Positions 25,402 through 34,220 of a stretch of 64,000 nt of DNA are shown here, piece after piece. The stretch comes from Clostridia bacterium. GTDB taxonomy: Bacteria; Bacillota; Clostridia; Oscillospirales; Acutalibacteraceae. The DNA is taken from contig JAFRJS010000095.1 in NCBI GenBank assembly GCA_017432165.1, positions 1 to 64,000 of the forward strand, given 5' to 3'. The notes under the pieces were generated by a model. It worked only from the letters and a program-made list of their open reading frames with translations, did not search any database and was not told where the DNA came from. Numbering within the stretch: position 1 is the stretch's first letter; each line of letters opens with the position of its first letter. Made by a program: the position numbers and the translations under genes.

Positions 25402-25445
25402 AAGGATTTTAAGTCCCTTGCGTCTACCTATTCCGCCACACCGGC
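25402..25445 (-). pseudogene. 5' half copy of tRNA-Leu
   Basis: About 44 bases repeat the 5' half of the tRNA-Leu at 25223-25266, from the acceptor start through the anticodon loop, differing at a few positions (GCCGGTG instead of GCCGATG, and GGGACTTAAAATCC). The 3' half is absent, replaced by unrelated AT-rich sequence. It is probably a tRNA broken by an earlier integration; the duplication spans about 180 bases. Confidence 0.65.
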
Positions 25446-25565
25446 AAACAGTATAGCTTACAATATTAATTTTAAGCTGTGCAAGGGAAAAAGTCAAGAT
25501 AAATTTTAAAAATAATTTTTTAATGTAAAGATGTTTATAACTGTAAGATTTTTAATTTTTTCAAT

Positions 25566-25588
25566 AAAAAGCCCCCAAAAACGGGGGC
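25566..25588 (-). terminator. Strong terminator
   Basis: On the minus strand GCCCCC/GGGGGC (25571-25588) is followed by five T (25566-25570), just after the stop of the 885-residue gene. Confidence 0.85.
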
Positions 25589-25595
25589 GGGAGAG

Positions 25596-28253
25596 TTATA
25601 AATTATTTATTGTGTGGAGCCTGTCAAGCTCTGTCAAGTAATTTGCCGTGTAATTTAAATTTAAAACTTTGTTTAAATTATCAAGCGCTTTTTCGTAGTT
25701 TTTTTCTGTGTTTTGAATGCTGTAATAAGAGCAACTATCCAAAAAATTAGTAAAGATATGCTCTGTTTTGGTTTTATTTTCATTTTCTAAAGTATCATTA
25801 AATAAAGTTTGAAGCTCATAGCGTGCGTTGGATTTTGTATTATTTATATTTTCAAACAAAGTTTTTAACCGCTCTTTTTGCGAGTTTGTAAATTTCTCCC
25901 ACATAGGGTTAGTTTCGTCTGTGGTTTCGCTAAATCCCGAGGTCAGGCCATTATATTTATTTATTATAAATGTGAGGGTATCTGCTCCTATTTTTGAAAA
26001 AGATGTGCCTGTATTGTTAGAAAGATTGATTTTTGCGTATTTATCGATTCCGACTTTTAGATTTGTAATTGACGAATCTGTTCTTTTTATATTTTTAATA
26101 ACCCACTTGTCTTTATTTTTAATAATCGGTTCAGTGTTCCCGGGTAAGGCTTTTACGTTATTGCCTTCGGAATTTTTATCTACTTTTGTAAGGTATATAT
26201 TCAAGAAAAGATATTTTTTTGTTGAAAGAACAGTTGGTATGCTTATGGTTGTTTCAACTCCCAGCTTTTCTAAAATATTAGAAAAATCTTTTTCAACTAC
26301 GCCCAAAGCTTCTCCGCAAGAATCGGAAAGATAATTATTTTTGTTTTTGGATAGTTTTTCAATCAGTTCTTTAAATTTGTTTTTTATGCTGTTTTCGCCC
26401 AATAATTTATCACCGCGCATAGGGATTCGGAGTTTTACGGTTATATCTTCTGAATTGTCAAATTTAGCTTCACTTTCGCTTTCAGTGTAGTCAATATTAA
26501 ATGAAGTTGTCCCCACGATGGGAATATCAAAATATGCTTGCCCGGATACGGAGTTTACGTCTGAAGTATGGGTTGTTTTAAAGTTTGGATTTCTTTTAAA
26601 TAAATTTTTGGAAAACGTTTGCATTTTAGAAAGATTTTCGATTTCGCCGTACAGTACATTAAATAGTTTTAAAGTAGCTTCACTTTTACAGTAATCACGT
26701 AGTTTAGCAGCGGTAGCAATTGCAGTTTTTAAAATTTCTAGTCTTCCTCTTTTTAAGTTTGCAATTTTTCCAAGCCAGCCTAGTTCTATTTTTTCTTTTA
26801 AGTTTCGTGCGTATAGTTTGTCTTGTTTATGCAAAGAATCATCTGACAAAATATACAGGGAAGAATTATATTGTTTAAGATCTCCAATCATATTGGAAAC
26901 AAGTATCGAAAGTGCTTTTTCGTTTGTTTCTTTGTTGTTTGTTTCGTTTTCAAAGTAGCTTTTTAGAATTTCTTCGGTTTCTGTGTATTTTTTTGTTTTT
27001 TCTTGTTTTAAAAATTTAGATATTTCGGCCGAACTTTCAGCATATTTAGAAGGGCTACAATCTTTTTTTATTAGTTTTATGTACGAATGTTTTATGGAAG
27101 TGTTAATTGTTTGAGATTCAATTTTTACTTCCATTCCAATTGAAGCCAGGCATGAAGCTTCGACATTTAATGTGCATGCGGATGATGTGGAGGACTGGGA
27201 ATCCGCATAAGCAGAAGAAGTTATATCGGGTAGTTTGAGATTAACGTTTTGTGGTACTATATTAGAAATTTTAAGGTAGCTGCTTATTGAGTTTTGCATA
27301 TTGGAAAGCAGCTGCTTTTCGGCTTTTTTCATATCGTCTCTGGATTTGGCTATTTTTTTAATATCAGGTTCACGCAGTTCAACAGAGCTGATTTTGCCGT
27401 CTTTTGCGTAAGAATCCAGAAACTGCTCCAATGAATAGAAAATCAAAGTTCTGGTTGTGCCAAGGTTATATCCTACGGATGCAGAAAGGTATTTTGAAAA
27501 TCCTGTCCCAACGGAAATTTTAATATTCCCTGAGTTGTCTATTTTATAAAAAGCTTTTTCGCCTGAACCTTCATTATTTGAAACGTTTACTGAAACTCCA
27601 ATGTTAACTCCACCGGTCGTAGTACCCGTGTTAACACCTCCAGATTGTGAGGTGCTTTGTGAACCCATTGTACTTTCCACTTTTTCTCGGTTGTCTTTTA
27701 GTACATCGCTTGCCACTTTTCGGGATATTAAAACCTGATATGCATCTTTAACTGATGATATAAATTTATAAAATAAATTGTTTTTTGGGATTGAGCTTTC
27801 TATTTCTATTAATTTTTTTATGCTTGTAAGTCTTTTTAGTAAGTTAAATCGTTTTGTGTCCTGCGAGTCGTTTGACGACTTAATGTAGTTTATGGTGCTT
27901 TCGATACATTCTTTTAAAAGCGGGTTTTTAACTATACTTTCGTTTAGTGATGACTTATCGTCGATAAATATTGAAGTTTTGTTGCTTAAAATAAATTCAA
28001 GACCTTCTTTTAACGCTATATCAAGATTTTCTTTTTCAAATAAATCTAAGGTTAGGTTATCATTTTTTTCAAGGTAAAACCCTTTTTCCTTTAAAATCTC
28101 GTATGAATCATTTTTAATAGGCGCGGTTTTGCCGGATTCGGGAAGATTTTTTGTGTCACCGGTGTCTTTGGATGGGGCAGCTTTTGCGGAGGAAATCAGC
28201 AAACACATAATGCTGCTGCATAAGAGATATTTAAAGTATTTTTGCTTGCGCAT
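25596..28253 (-). CDS. Large exported protein, unknown
   Basis: 885 residues with a Sec signal peptide (MRKQKYFKYLLCSSIMCLLI, cleavage near AKA-AP). After a low-complexity lead, a glycine-rich repeat region near residues 205-225 (SGGVNTGTTTGGVNIGVSVN) precedes a sheet-like region with GTGFSKYLSASVGYNLG, then long helical segments. A second beta-like stretch, SVSGQAYFDIPIVGTTSFN, is near 570-590. No catalytic motif is recognised. The alternating small/hydrophobic stretches could be membrane-inserting strands, as in pore-forming toxins, but this is speculation. AGGAGTGG ribosome site and a strong terminator bracket it as a single gene. Confidence 0.6.
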   Translation of the reverse strand: MRKQKYFKYLLCSSIMCLLISSAKAAPSKDTGDTKNLPESGKTAPIKNDSYEILKEKGFYLEKNDNLTLDLFEKENLDIALKEGLEFILSNKTSIFIDDKSSLNESIVKNPLLKECIESTINYIKSSNDSQDTKRFNLLKRLTSIKKLIEIESSIPKNNLFYKFISSVKDAYQVLISRKVASDVLKDNREKVESTMGSQSTSQSGGVNTGTTTGGVNIGVSVNVSNNEGSGEKAFYKIDNSGNIKISVGTGFSKYLSASVGYNLGTTRTLIFYSLEQFLDSYAKDGKISSVELREPDIKKIAKSRDDMKKAEKQLLSNMQNSISSYLKISNIVPQNVNLKLPDITSSAYADSQSSTSSACTLNVEASCLASIGMEVKIESQTINTSIKHSYIKLIKKDCSPSKYAESSAEISKFLKQEKTKKYTETEEILKSYFENETNNKETNEKALSILVSNMIGDLKQYNSSLYILSDDSLHKQDKLYARNLKEKIELGWLGKIANLKRGRLEILKTAIATAAKLRDYCKSEATLKLFNVLYGEIENLSKMQTFSKNLFKRNPNFKTTHTSDVNSVSGQAYFDIPIVGTTSFNIDYTESESEAKFDNSEDITVKLRIPMRGDKLLGENSIKNKFKELIEKLSKNKNNYLSDSCGEALGVVEKDFSNILEKLGVETTISIPTVLSTKKYLFLNIYLTKVDKNSEGNNVKALPGNTEPIIKNKDKWVIKNIKRTDSSITNLKVGIDKYAKINLSNNTGTSFSKIGADTLTFIINKYNGLTSGFSETTDETNPMWEKFTNSQKERLKTLFENINNTKSNARYELQTLFNDTLENENKTKTEHIFTNFLDSCSYYSIQNTEKNYEKALDNLNKVLNLNYTANYLTELDRLHTINNL

Positions 28254-28654
28254 AATGAACCACTCCTATATCATTATAAATTTGATAAATATAAAATTTA
28301 TCTTGCAAGTATTATACTCAAAAAAATATTTAAATTCAACATATAAAATCAATATATTTATTCTAAATAGATAAAATGTATATTTCATAGTTTTTTAAAG
28401 GCCGGTGGAAAACTGATTTAACATATGCTGGATAATATTGTAAAATAATGTAAAACTAGTTGGAATTAAACATAACAAATATAGCGAGAAAACGGAATAA
28501 TTTTTGGTTATATATTGAAAATATTAAACTTTGAAAATTTATTTTTAATTTAGATATTGATTTTTAATTAAACAGTAATTACAATAATAAATAAATGTGA
28601 TTTTAAATCACCATTTTAAATTTACTTATGTTTTAATGGGAAGGATCTTTTAGT
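28254..28654. other. Divergent AT-rich intergenic region
   Basis: About 400 bases between divergent genes, no ORF of note. It contains the 15-base palindrome at 28597-28611 and, toward the right gene, GGGAAGGA as a ribosome site. No clear -35/-10 pair was assigned to either gene. Confidence 0.4.
28597..28611. promoter_or_regulatory. Palindrome upstream of spo0A-like gene
   Basis: GTGATTTTAAATCAC is a perfect palindrome with a central T, about 45 bases before the ATG of the spo0A-like gene. A candidate operator; the binding protein is unknown. Confidence 0.4.
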
Positions 28655-29392
28655 ATGTTTAATAATTTATATGAAGAAAGCAGTAAAATTAAAATAATTG
28701 TGGTAGACGATGATTTTAATTTTTCAGATAGATTGTGCGGATATTTATCCATGAACGAAAAATTTGAAATTTGCGCATGCTTTAAAAGCGGAATCGACGT
28801 GGAAAAAGAGATTAATTTTTATAAGCCAGATATTGTTATTGCAGATGTTTCCGCAAAAGATAATAAAGATATATGCGTTTTTAAAATATTAAGTTCTATG
28901 GTGGAAAATAGGCCAAAAATTATAACAATGTCTTCTTTAAAAAGCGAGATTGATTTGGAGAAGCTGTTTAAAATAGGAATAAAATATCATATAAGAAAAC
29001 CTGTAATATTTTCACTTCTTGAAGATGTAATTTATTCGGTATGCCACGAAAAACCGAGTAGCTACATTTCTAATGTAGGAAAAATAAAGAAATTCGTGCG
29101 GTCTCTTGGCGTTCCAACAAATATTTTAGGGTATACATACATTTGTGAATCGCTTAGCTACATGACTGAAAACACGCGTGTGATGTTTTTAAACGAAGTT
29201 TATAAACTTGTTGCCAAAAACAACATTACGTCCAGTGAGTCAGTGGAAGTTTCCATAAGAAATGCAATAAAAAAGATGATTAAAGTAAATAGCCCTGAAT
29301 TTTTAAAAATATTTGGAAAAAACACCGAATCGCTTAGCAATTCGCAATTTTTAACTATTGTAAAAGAGCTTTTGTGCGAGAAATTTTTATAA
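28655..29392 (+). CDS. spo0A: Spo0A-like response regulator
   Basis: 245 residues (Spo0A is usually 255-270). Residues 12-130 form a receiver: acidic pair Asp18-Asp19, phospho-acceptor Asp64 (VIADVSA), and Lys115 (RKP). Residues 145-245 match the Spo0A DNA-binding domain: RSLGVPTNILGYTYICESL, SIRNAIKKM in place of RAIRHAIE, FGKNTESLSNSQFLTIV in place of the PTNSEFIA block. The master regulator of sporulation in Firmicutes is thus present but diverged, especially in the recognition region (SESVEVSIRNAI for PSRVERAIRHAI). Spo0A-box binding may be altered. Confidence 0.8.
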   Translation: MFNNLYEESSKIKIIVVDDDFNFSDRLCGYLSMNEKFEICACFKSGIDVEKEINFYKPDIVIADVSAKDNKDICVFKILSSMVENRPKIITMSSLKSEIDLEKLFKIGIKYHIRKPVIFSLLEDVIYSVCHEKPSSYISNVGKIKKFVRSLGVPTNILGYTYICESLSYMTENTRVMFLNEVYKLVAKNNITSSESVEVSIRNAIKKMIKVNSPEFLKIFGKNTESLSNSQFLTIVKELLCEKFL

Positions 29393-29413
29393 GAATTGAT
29401 TTATATATGTAGT

Positions 29414-29445
29414 AAGCTTCAAAAACAAAAACTGTTTTGAAGCTT
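29414..29445. terminator. Bidirectional terminator between convergent genes
   Basis: AAGCTTCAAAA (29414-29424) pairs with TTTTGAAGCTT (29435-29445), an 11-bp stem with T/A runs on both sides. Confidence 0.8.
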
Positions 29446-29451
29446 TAATTT

Positions 29452-30222
29452 TTATCTGTTTTCTTTTTCTAAAATTAGAACCGGGTCTATAAATTTTTCA
29501 TCTTTTAAAATCATAAAATGAAGATGTGGGCCGTCTAAAATCTCGCAAGGTACAATCCCGATTGTCCCCAAATCTTGCCCGGATTTTACTTTATCTCCTT
29601 TTTTTACCGCTGTGTTATTTTCAAGCCCCGAGTAATAACCGGTGAATTTGCCGTCATGTTCTATGATTATTGTTGTTCCGTATGAAGAATCGTTGTAAAT
29701 ATCTTTTACTGTACCGCTTGTTACAGCTTTTACAGTGTTTCCCGTTTCAGATTTAAAGTCCGTTCCTTCGTGAGTTCTCCAATCTGAAAGTGTTTTTGAA
29801 TAAACCGGTTTTCCGCCGCTAAATTCTTTTAGCACATTGTTTTCCACCGGGTACTGAATCTCTAATTCCGAAAGCGATGGCGAAGATGCTTCTTGCACTT
29901 CTTCGGTTTCTTCTTTTGCCGGTGATTTTTCCGGAATTGGTTTTCTGTTGGTTGATTTTTCTTCTTCTTTTAAAAGCTCTTTTCCGGGTAATTCGTTAGA
30001 GCTTTTTGTGCTGACTTTTGCGGGAGTTTGAGAAGTTTGTGAAGTCCCTGTTTTTGAGTGATTTAGTGTCATTTTTTTAATACTTTTATAAGTGGAAAGT
30101 CCGGTTATTCCCAGCGTTACTAAAAAAATTGACAGCGCCACATAAACACTTTTTTTGTTTTTGGGATTTTTCGGCGCTTGGCCGGGGTCTGAATCAAGAA
30201 CATTTTGATTTAAAAAATTCAT
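29452..30222 (-). CDS. M23 peptidase, SpoIIQ-like
   Basis: 256 residues from the ATG at 30220-30222, chosen because GGAGGTG lies 9 bases upstream. A membrane segment at about 25-46 is followed by a charged, proline-rich spacer and an M23/LytM domain (about 123-250). All zinc ligands are present: His151 and Asp155 (HEGTD) and His235 (GPHLHF). The layout (single membrane anchor, linker, and VYSKTLSDWRTHEG) fits clostridial SpoIIQ, which helps engulfment and links forespore to mother cell. It is convergent with the spo0A-like gene. A general cell-wall M23 enzyme is the alternative. Confidence 0.65.
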   Translation of the reverse strand: MNFLNQNVLDSDPGQAPKNPKNKKSVYVALSIFLVTLGITGLSTYKSIKKMTLNHSKTGTSQTSQTPAKVSTKSSNELPGKELLKEEEKSTNRKPIPEKSPAKEETEEVQEASSPSLSELEIQYPVENNVLKEFSGGKPVYSKTLSDWRTHEGTDFKSETGNTVKAVTSGTVKDIYNDSSYGTTIIIEHDGKFTGYYSGLENNTAVKKGDKVKSGQDLGTIGIVPCEILDGPHLHFMILKDEKFIDPVLILEKENR

Positions 30223-30301
30223 TTTTAAATACACCTCCAAACTTAGTATTGTCCGATTGAATTATTTATATGCAAAATTTAAATTAATTTTTATTTATTA
30301 A

Positions 30302-30330
30302 GTGACATGATACATTTAAAATGATATAAT
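30302..30330 (+). promoter_or_regulatory. Predicted sigma-A promoter
   Basis: GTGACA (30302-30307), 17-base spacer, TATAAT (30325-30330), upstream of the HD-domain gene and probably the ackA-pfkA genes. Confidence 0.6.
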
Positions 30331-30364
30331 GTTTTTATATTAAATGAGAAAGGATTTTTAAGTT

Positions 30365-30952
30365 ATGGGTTTAAAAGAGGAGTTTGTTTCTATATACAGG
30401 GAAAACATAAAAAGAGAAGGTGCGGAGGAATTTTTGGAGTGGCTGCAAGGAACGGATTTTTTTGAAGCTCCCGCAAGCACTAAATTTCACTGTGCTTGTA
30501 AAGAAGGCCTTTTAATGCACAGCCTGAATGTTTACAAAGTACTTATGGAAAAACATTTTAATAAAGAAACCGATAATTTAGAAAGCGCAACGATATGTTC
30601 GCTCCTTCACGATGTTTGTAAATCACGTTTTTACAAAGTTTCTACCAGGAATGTCAAAAATGACGTAACGGGAGTTTGGGAGCAAGTTCCGTTTTACATG
30701 GTTGAAGATACATTTCCTTACGGTCATGGCGAAAAATCCGTATTTTTAATAGAAAGATTTATGCGTTTAAAAACAAGCGAGGCCATGGCAATAAGGTGGC
30801 ATATGGGAGGATTTGACGATTCGGCACGTTCCGGGGGATTTTCCATAAGTTTGGCTTTTGATAAATATCCGCTGGCGGTTCAGCTGCATTTGTCAGATTT
30901 AGAAGCTACATATTTAAATGAAAAAGGAACATCAAGCGTAAGAAATTCATAA
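30365..30952 (+). CDS. HD-domain phosphohydrolase-like protein
   Basis: 195 residues. Metal-ligand pattern of an HD domain: His42, His52 (GLLMHSL), the His82-Asp83 pair (LLHDVCK) and a downstream Asp near 178 (HLSDLEATYL). Such proteins cleave nucleotides or other phosphates; the substrate is not clear. It is first in a rightward cluster with acetate kinase and phosphofructokinase, with gaps of 36 and 22 bases. Frame intact. Confidence 0.75.
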   Translation: MGLKEEFVSIYRENIKREGAEEFLEWLQGTDFFEAPASTKFHCACKEGLLMHSLNVYKVLMEKHFNKETDNLESATICSLLHDVCKSRFYKVSTRNVKNDVTGVWEQVPFYMVEDTFPYGHGEKSVFLIERFMRLKTSEAMAIRWHMGGFDDSARSGGFSISLAFDKYPLAVQLHLSDLEATYLNEKGTSSVRNS

Positions 30953-30988
30953 ATTGCAGTATTAATAACTGCAAGGAAGTGAGGTTAA

Positions 30989-32206
30989 ATGAAAATCTTA
31001 GTTTTAAATTCCGGCAGTTCATCACTTAAATATCAATTAATAGATATGGAAAGTGATGAAATGTTAGCCAGAGGGCGATGCGAAAAAATTGGCTGTAAGG
31101 AAAACTTGTTTTGGCAAATAACAAAAGATGGAAGAGAAACAGAAAAAACTGTTTTTGATATATCGGACCACAAAAAAGCTTTTGAATATATAGAAAAAAT
31201 GCTTCTTAGCGAAGAATATGGAATTATAAAAAGCATAGAAGAAATTGACGCAGTGGGGCACAGGGTTGTGCATGGCGGAGAATATTTTAAAGGCCCTGCA
31301 GTTATAACCAAAGACGTTATAGATAAAATAAAAGAATTTATTCCCCTTGCGCCACTTCATAATCCTGCGCATGTGCTGGGAATTTTGGCATGTGTGGAGC
31401 TCCTTGGTAGCAGTATTCCACAAGTTGCCGTTTTTGATACATCGTTTTATCACGACTTGCCCGAAAAATCTTATGTGTTTCCCATTCCTTATGAATACTA
31501 CGAAAAGTATCATATCAGAAAATACGGTTTTCATGGGACTTCTCATAAATATGTAAGCAAAAGAATGTGCAAGGTTTTTAATAAAGACTTTGAAAATTGC
31601 AAAATTATAAGTTGTCATTTGGGAAATGGATCTTCTATAACCGCAATAAATAACGGCGTGGCCGTGGAAACAAGCATGGGTCTTACACCTCTTGGCGGAA
31701 TAATGATGGGTACAAGGTCCGGATCTCTGGACCCTTCTGTGATATTACAAATTTGTAAAAATGAGAATCTTAGCTTTGATGAAATAAACAGCATTTTAAA
31801 TAAAAAATCGGGTGTGCTGGGTGTATCAGGTATTAGCAGCGACGACAGAGAGGTTTACGAAGCCGGAATATCCGGCAACAAGCGTGCAAAGCTTGCTCAC
31901 GAAATGATGGTTTATCAGTTAACACAATACATAGGGGCGTACAATACTATACTAAAAGGAGCAGACGCTATTATATTTACGGGTGGAATTGGTGAAAACC
32001 AATGGATGCACCGCGAAAAAGTTTGCAAAAATTTAGAATTTATGGGCGTTAAAATTGATAAAGAGTTAAACCGAAAAACTGTGGACGAAAAAGAGGGAAT
32101 TATCTCTAAAAAAGATTCTAAAATAGAAGTTTTTGTTGTGCCTACAAACGAAGAACTGGCAATAGCCGGAGAAACTTTAAACTTGCTGAAAAATATTAAA
32201 AAATAA
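30989..32206 (+). CDS. ackA: Acetate kinase
   Basis: 405 residues, normal length (about 400). Makes ATP and acetate from acetyl phosphate and ADP in the cytoplasm, the last energy-yielding step of acetate fermentation. Signatures are NSGSSSLKYQLID at 7-19, VGHRVVHGGE near 90 and the phosphate-binding ETSMGLTPLGGIMMGTRSG near 230, then GIGENQ near 335. AAGGAAGTGAGG ribosome site. No phosphotransacetylase gene lies next to it. Grouped with pfkA, suggesting glycolytic energy supply. Confidence 0.97.
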   Translation: MKILVLNSGSSSLKYQLIDMESDEMLARGRCEKIGCKENLFWQITKDGRETEKTVFDISDHKKAFEYIEKMLLSEEYGIIKSIEEIDAVGHRVVHGGEYFKGPAVITKDVIDKIKEFIPLAPLHNPAHVLGILACVELLGSSIPQVAVFDTSFYHDLPEKSYVFPIPYEYYEKYHIRKYGFHGTSHKYVSKRMCKVFNKDFENCKIISCHLGNGSSITAINNGVAVETSMGLTPLGGIMMGTRSGSLDPSVILQICKNENLSFDEINSILNKKSGVLGVSGISSDDREVYEAGISGNKRAKLAHEMMVYQLTQYIGAYNTILKGADAIIFTGGIGENQWMHREKVCKNLEFMGVKIDKELNRKTVDEKEGIISKKDSKIEVFVVPTNEELAIAGETLNLLKNIKK

Positions 32207-32228
32207 ACTATTTTGAGGTGACGTTAGT

Positions 32229-33200
32229 TTGAAAATTAAAAAAATAGCAATTTTAACCAGCGGCGGCGACGCACCGGGCATGAACGCCGTGATAAGAGCG
32301 ATTACAAGATACTCTCTTGCGAAAAATGTCGAAGTAATTGGAATAATGCACGGGTTTACGGGGCTTAGAACCGGGGATTATTTTAGTATGAATTTAAGAA
32401 CCGTTTCTGATATTATTCACAGAGGCGGTACTATTTTGTATAGTTCCAGAGACCTTATGTTTAAAACAGAAGAAGGAGTGGGGGAAGCTGCCGAATTTTG
32501 CAGAAAAGAAAAAATCGATGCAGTGATCTCAATTGGAGGTGATGGAACTTTAAAAGGTGCGCAATGTTTAGCAAAAGCGGGGATTAATTCCGTGTTTATT
32601 CCTGCAACGATAGACAACGACGTTGCTTGCAGTGAATATTCCATAGGGTACGATACTGCAATGAATACTGCAATGGAAATGGTTGATAAACTTAGAGACA
32701 CAGCGCAGTCCCATGAAAAATGCAGTGTGGTGGAAGTAATGGGAAGAAATTGCGGCGATATAGCCGTTAGAACGGGCATTGCGGTTGGAGCCACGGCGAT
32801 AATCGTTCCCGAGCATGAGTATAATTTAGATGAAGATATAATAAAAAGAATTAAATATACTCAAAAGATGGGTAAAAGGCATTTTATAGTTATAGTGGCA
32901 GAAGGTTGCGAAAAAACAAGCCAAATAGCCAAAAAAATAAGCGAAGAAACAGGTATTCAAGCCAGATGCACAATACTTGGTCATGTCCAAAGGGGGGGAT
33001 CCCCAACTTTAAGAGACCGAGTTATAGCAAGTACTATGGGTTGCTATGCTATTAATGATGTGATTTTAAAAAGCAGAGTAAACCGCGCGGTGGCACTTTC
33101 TTGTAACAAGGTGGTAGATTATGATATTGGTGATGCGTTAAAATTCAAAAAATGCTTTGATGAAAAATTATATTCAAACGCTCTTGAAATTTCAATTTAA
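32229..33200 (+). CDS. pfkA: 6-phosphofructokinase
   Basis: 323 residues, standard bacterial ATP-dependent enzyme that phosphorylates fructose 6-phosphate. Visible are the ATP site GGDAPGMNAVIRA at 12-24, GGDGTLKGAQ near 104-113, the catalytic TIDND near 127-131 and VEVMGRNCGDIA near 165. Starts at TTG with GAGGTGACG upstream, 22 bases after ackA. The pair points to glycolysis and acetate formation as energy routes. Confidence 0.96.
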   Translation: MKIKKIAILTSGGDAPGMNAVIRAITRYSLAKNVEVIGIMHGFTGLRTGDYFSMNLRTVSDIIHRGGTILYSSRDLMFKTEEGVGEAAEFCRKEKIDAVISIGGDGTLKGAQCLAKAGINSVFIPATIDNDVACSEYSIGYDTAMNTAMEMVDKLRDTAQSHEKCSVVEVMGRNCGDIAVRTGIAVGATAIIVPEHEYNLDEDIIKRIKYTQKMGKRHFIVIVAEGCEKTSQIAKKISEETGIQARCTILGHVQRGGSPTLRDRVIASTMGCYAINDVILKSRVNRAVALSCNKVVDYDIGDALKFKKCFDEKLYSNALEISI

Positions 33201-33256
33201 AAACTATAAGTTTATATAAGATTATGAAGTCAAAAAGTAGGGAGTAAGGATAAAAA

Positions 33257-34168
33257 ATGAAGACTAAAAAAATTATTGGTTTGTTTTTTGGTATTTTAAC
33301 TATTTTAGCTGTAAATAATTTTTGCTGCAATGCAAACGAATTTGATGATGCCGAGTTTTTGTATAGTAAAATAAATGAGTTTTTAGTGATTTATAAAGAC
33401 GTTAATCCCGAAATGTTTGATGATGTATGCAAAGAATTTATGGGTGGTACGATTCATGAAACTAATTTACTCAGTAAGGAAGATTTTGAAAAAAAATCTA
33501 AAAGAAATATTATTTTATATCGTGGTGTAGGAGATAAAAAGTACGCTGATGAATTTAAGCAAGGGAAAGTGCACTTATCTTGTTGGGGTGCCCGAGGCAG
33601 CGGAATTTACACAACGACAAGTTTACGCTGTGCGAAATATTATGCAAACAAAGAAAATTTTGATGACACAATAATTGAGATGTTTATTTCAAAAAGTAGT
33701 GCTAAGATTCTTGATAATGACTATTTGGAAAAGTTAAAGAAAATTATTATAGAAAAGCATAGAACGGATTTTGGGGAGTTTGAAAATAATTATAGGAATG
33801 AATATGTTTTTGATAGTTCGTCTAGGTATAACAGCAAAATATTTGCTTTGGTATACCAAGAAGTAGCTGTTGAACTTAGTAGATTGGATTTATCTAACGA
33901 AGACTATTTAAAAGAAGAGGCAAGGATTTTTAAGGAAAAAATGCAGCAAGTTAAAGAAAGTGCAATTTATCAGAAAATATTTAGTGAAAAAAAGAGGTAC
34001 TATAAGTCAAACAAAGCTTATGTTTGGTTTAATTCCGGGCTTCTTACAAAATTGCTGGGGTATGATGTTTTGTATACAAAAGATTTGCTAAGCGAATACT
34101 ATGAGGTTGGTATTGAAGAAGAATACTTAATTATAAATACAAATATTTTAAATGTCTTGCGGGAATAA
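33257..34168 (+). CDS. Exported ADP-ribosyltransferase-like protein
   Basis: 303 residues with a Sec signal peptide (KKIIGLFFGILTILAV, cleavage near residue 27). Residues 84-300 show the sequence layout of the ADP-ribosyltransferase (ART) fold: LYRGV with Arg89, then GSGIYTTTS at 115-122 in the place of the STS motif, Tyr128/Tyr129 on the following helix, and an E-x-E at 287-289 in EEEYLIINTNIL. These would bind NAD and transfer ADP-ribose to a target. ART effectors of this R-STS-E type are used by pathogens and symbionts against eukaryotic targets. No obvious immunity gene is adjacent. The call rests on motifs only. Confidence 0.55.
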   Translation: MKTKKIIGLFFGILTILAVNNFCCNANEFDDAEFLYSKINEFLVIYKDVNPEMFDDVCKEFMGGTIHETNLLSKEDFEKKSKRNIILYRGVGDKKYADEFKQGKVHLSCWGARGSGIYTTTSLRCAKYYANKENFDDTIIEMFISKSSAKILDNDYLEKLKKIIIEKHRTDFGEFENNYRNEYVFDSSSRYNSKIFALVYQEVAVELSRLDLSNEDYLKEEARIFKEKMQQVKESAIYQKIFSEKKRYYKSNKAYVWFNSGLLTKLLGYDVLYTKDLLSEYYEVGIEEEYLIINTNILNVLRE

Positions 34169-34220
34169 AGATTGAAATTTTAAAAAACAGAAGAATATAA
34201 AAAAAGAAAGGAATTTCATA

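Noticed and set aside
31064-31618. Leftward ORF of 184 residues inside ackA
   Set aside because: Shadow frame of acetate kinase, with atypical composition and no ribosome site.
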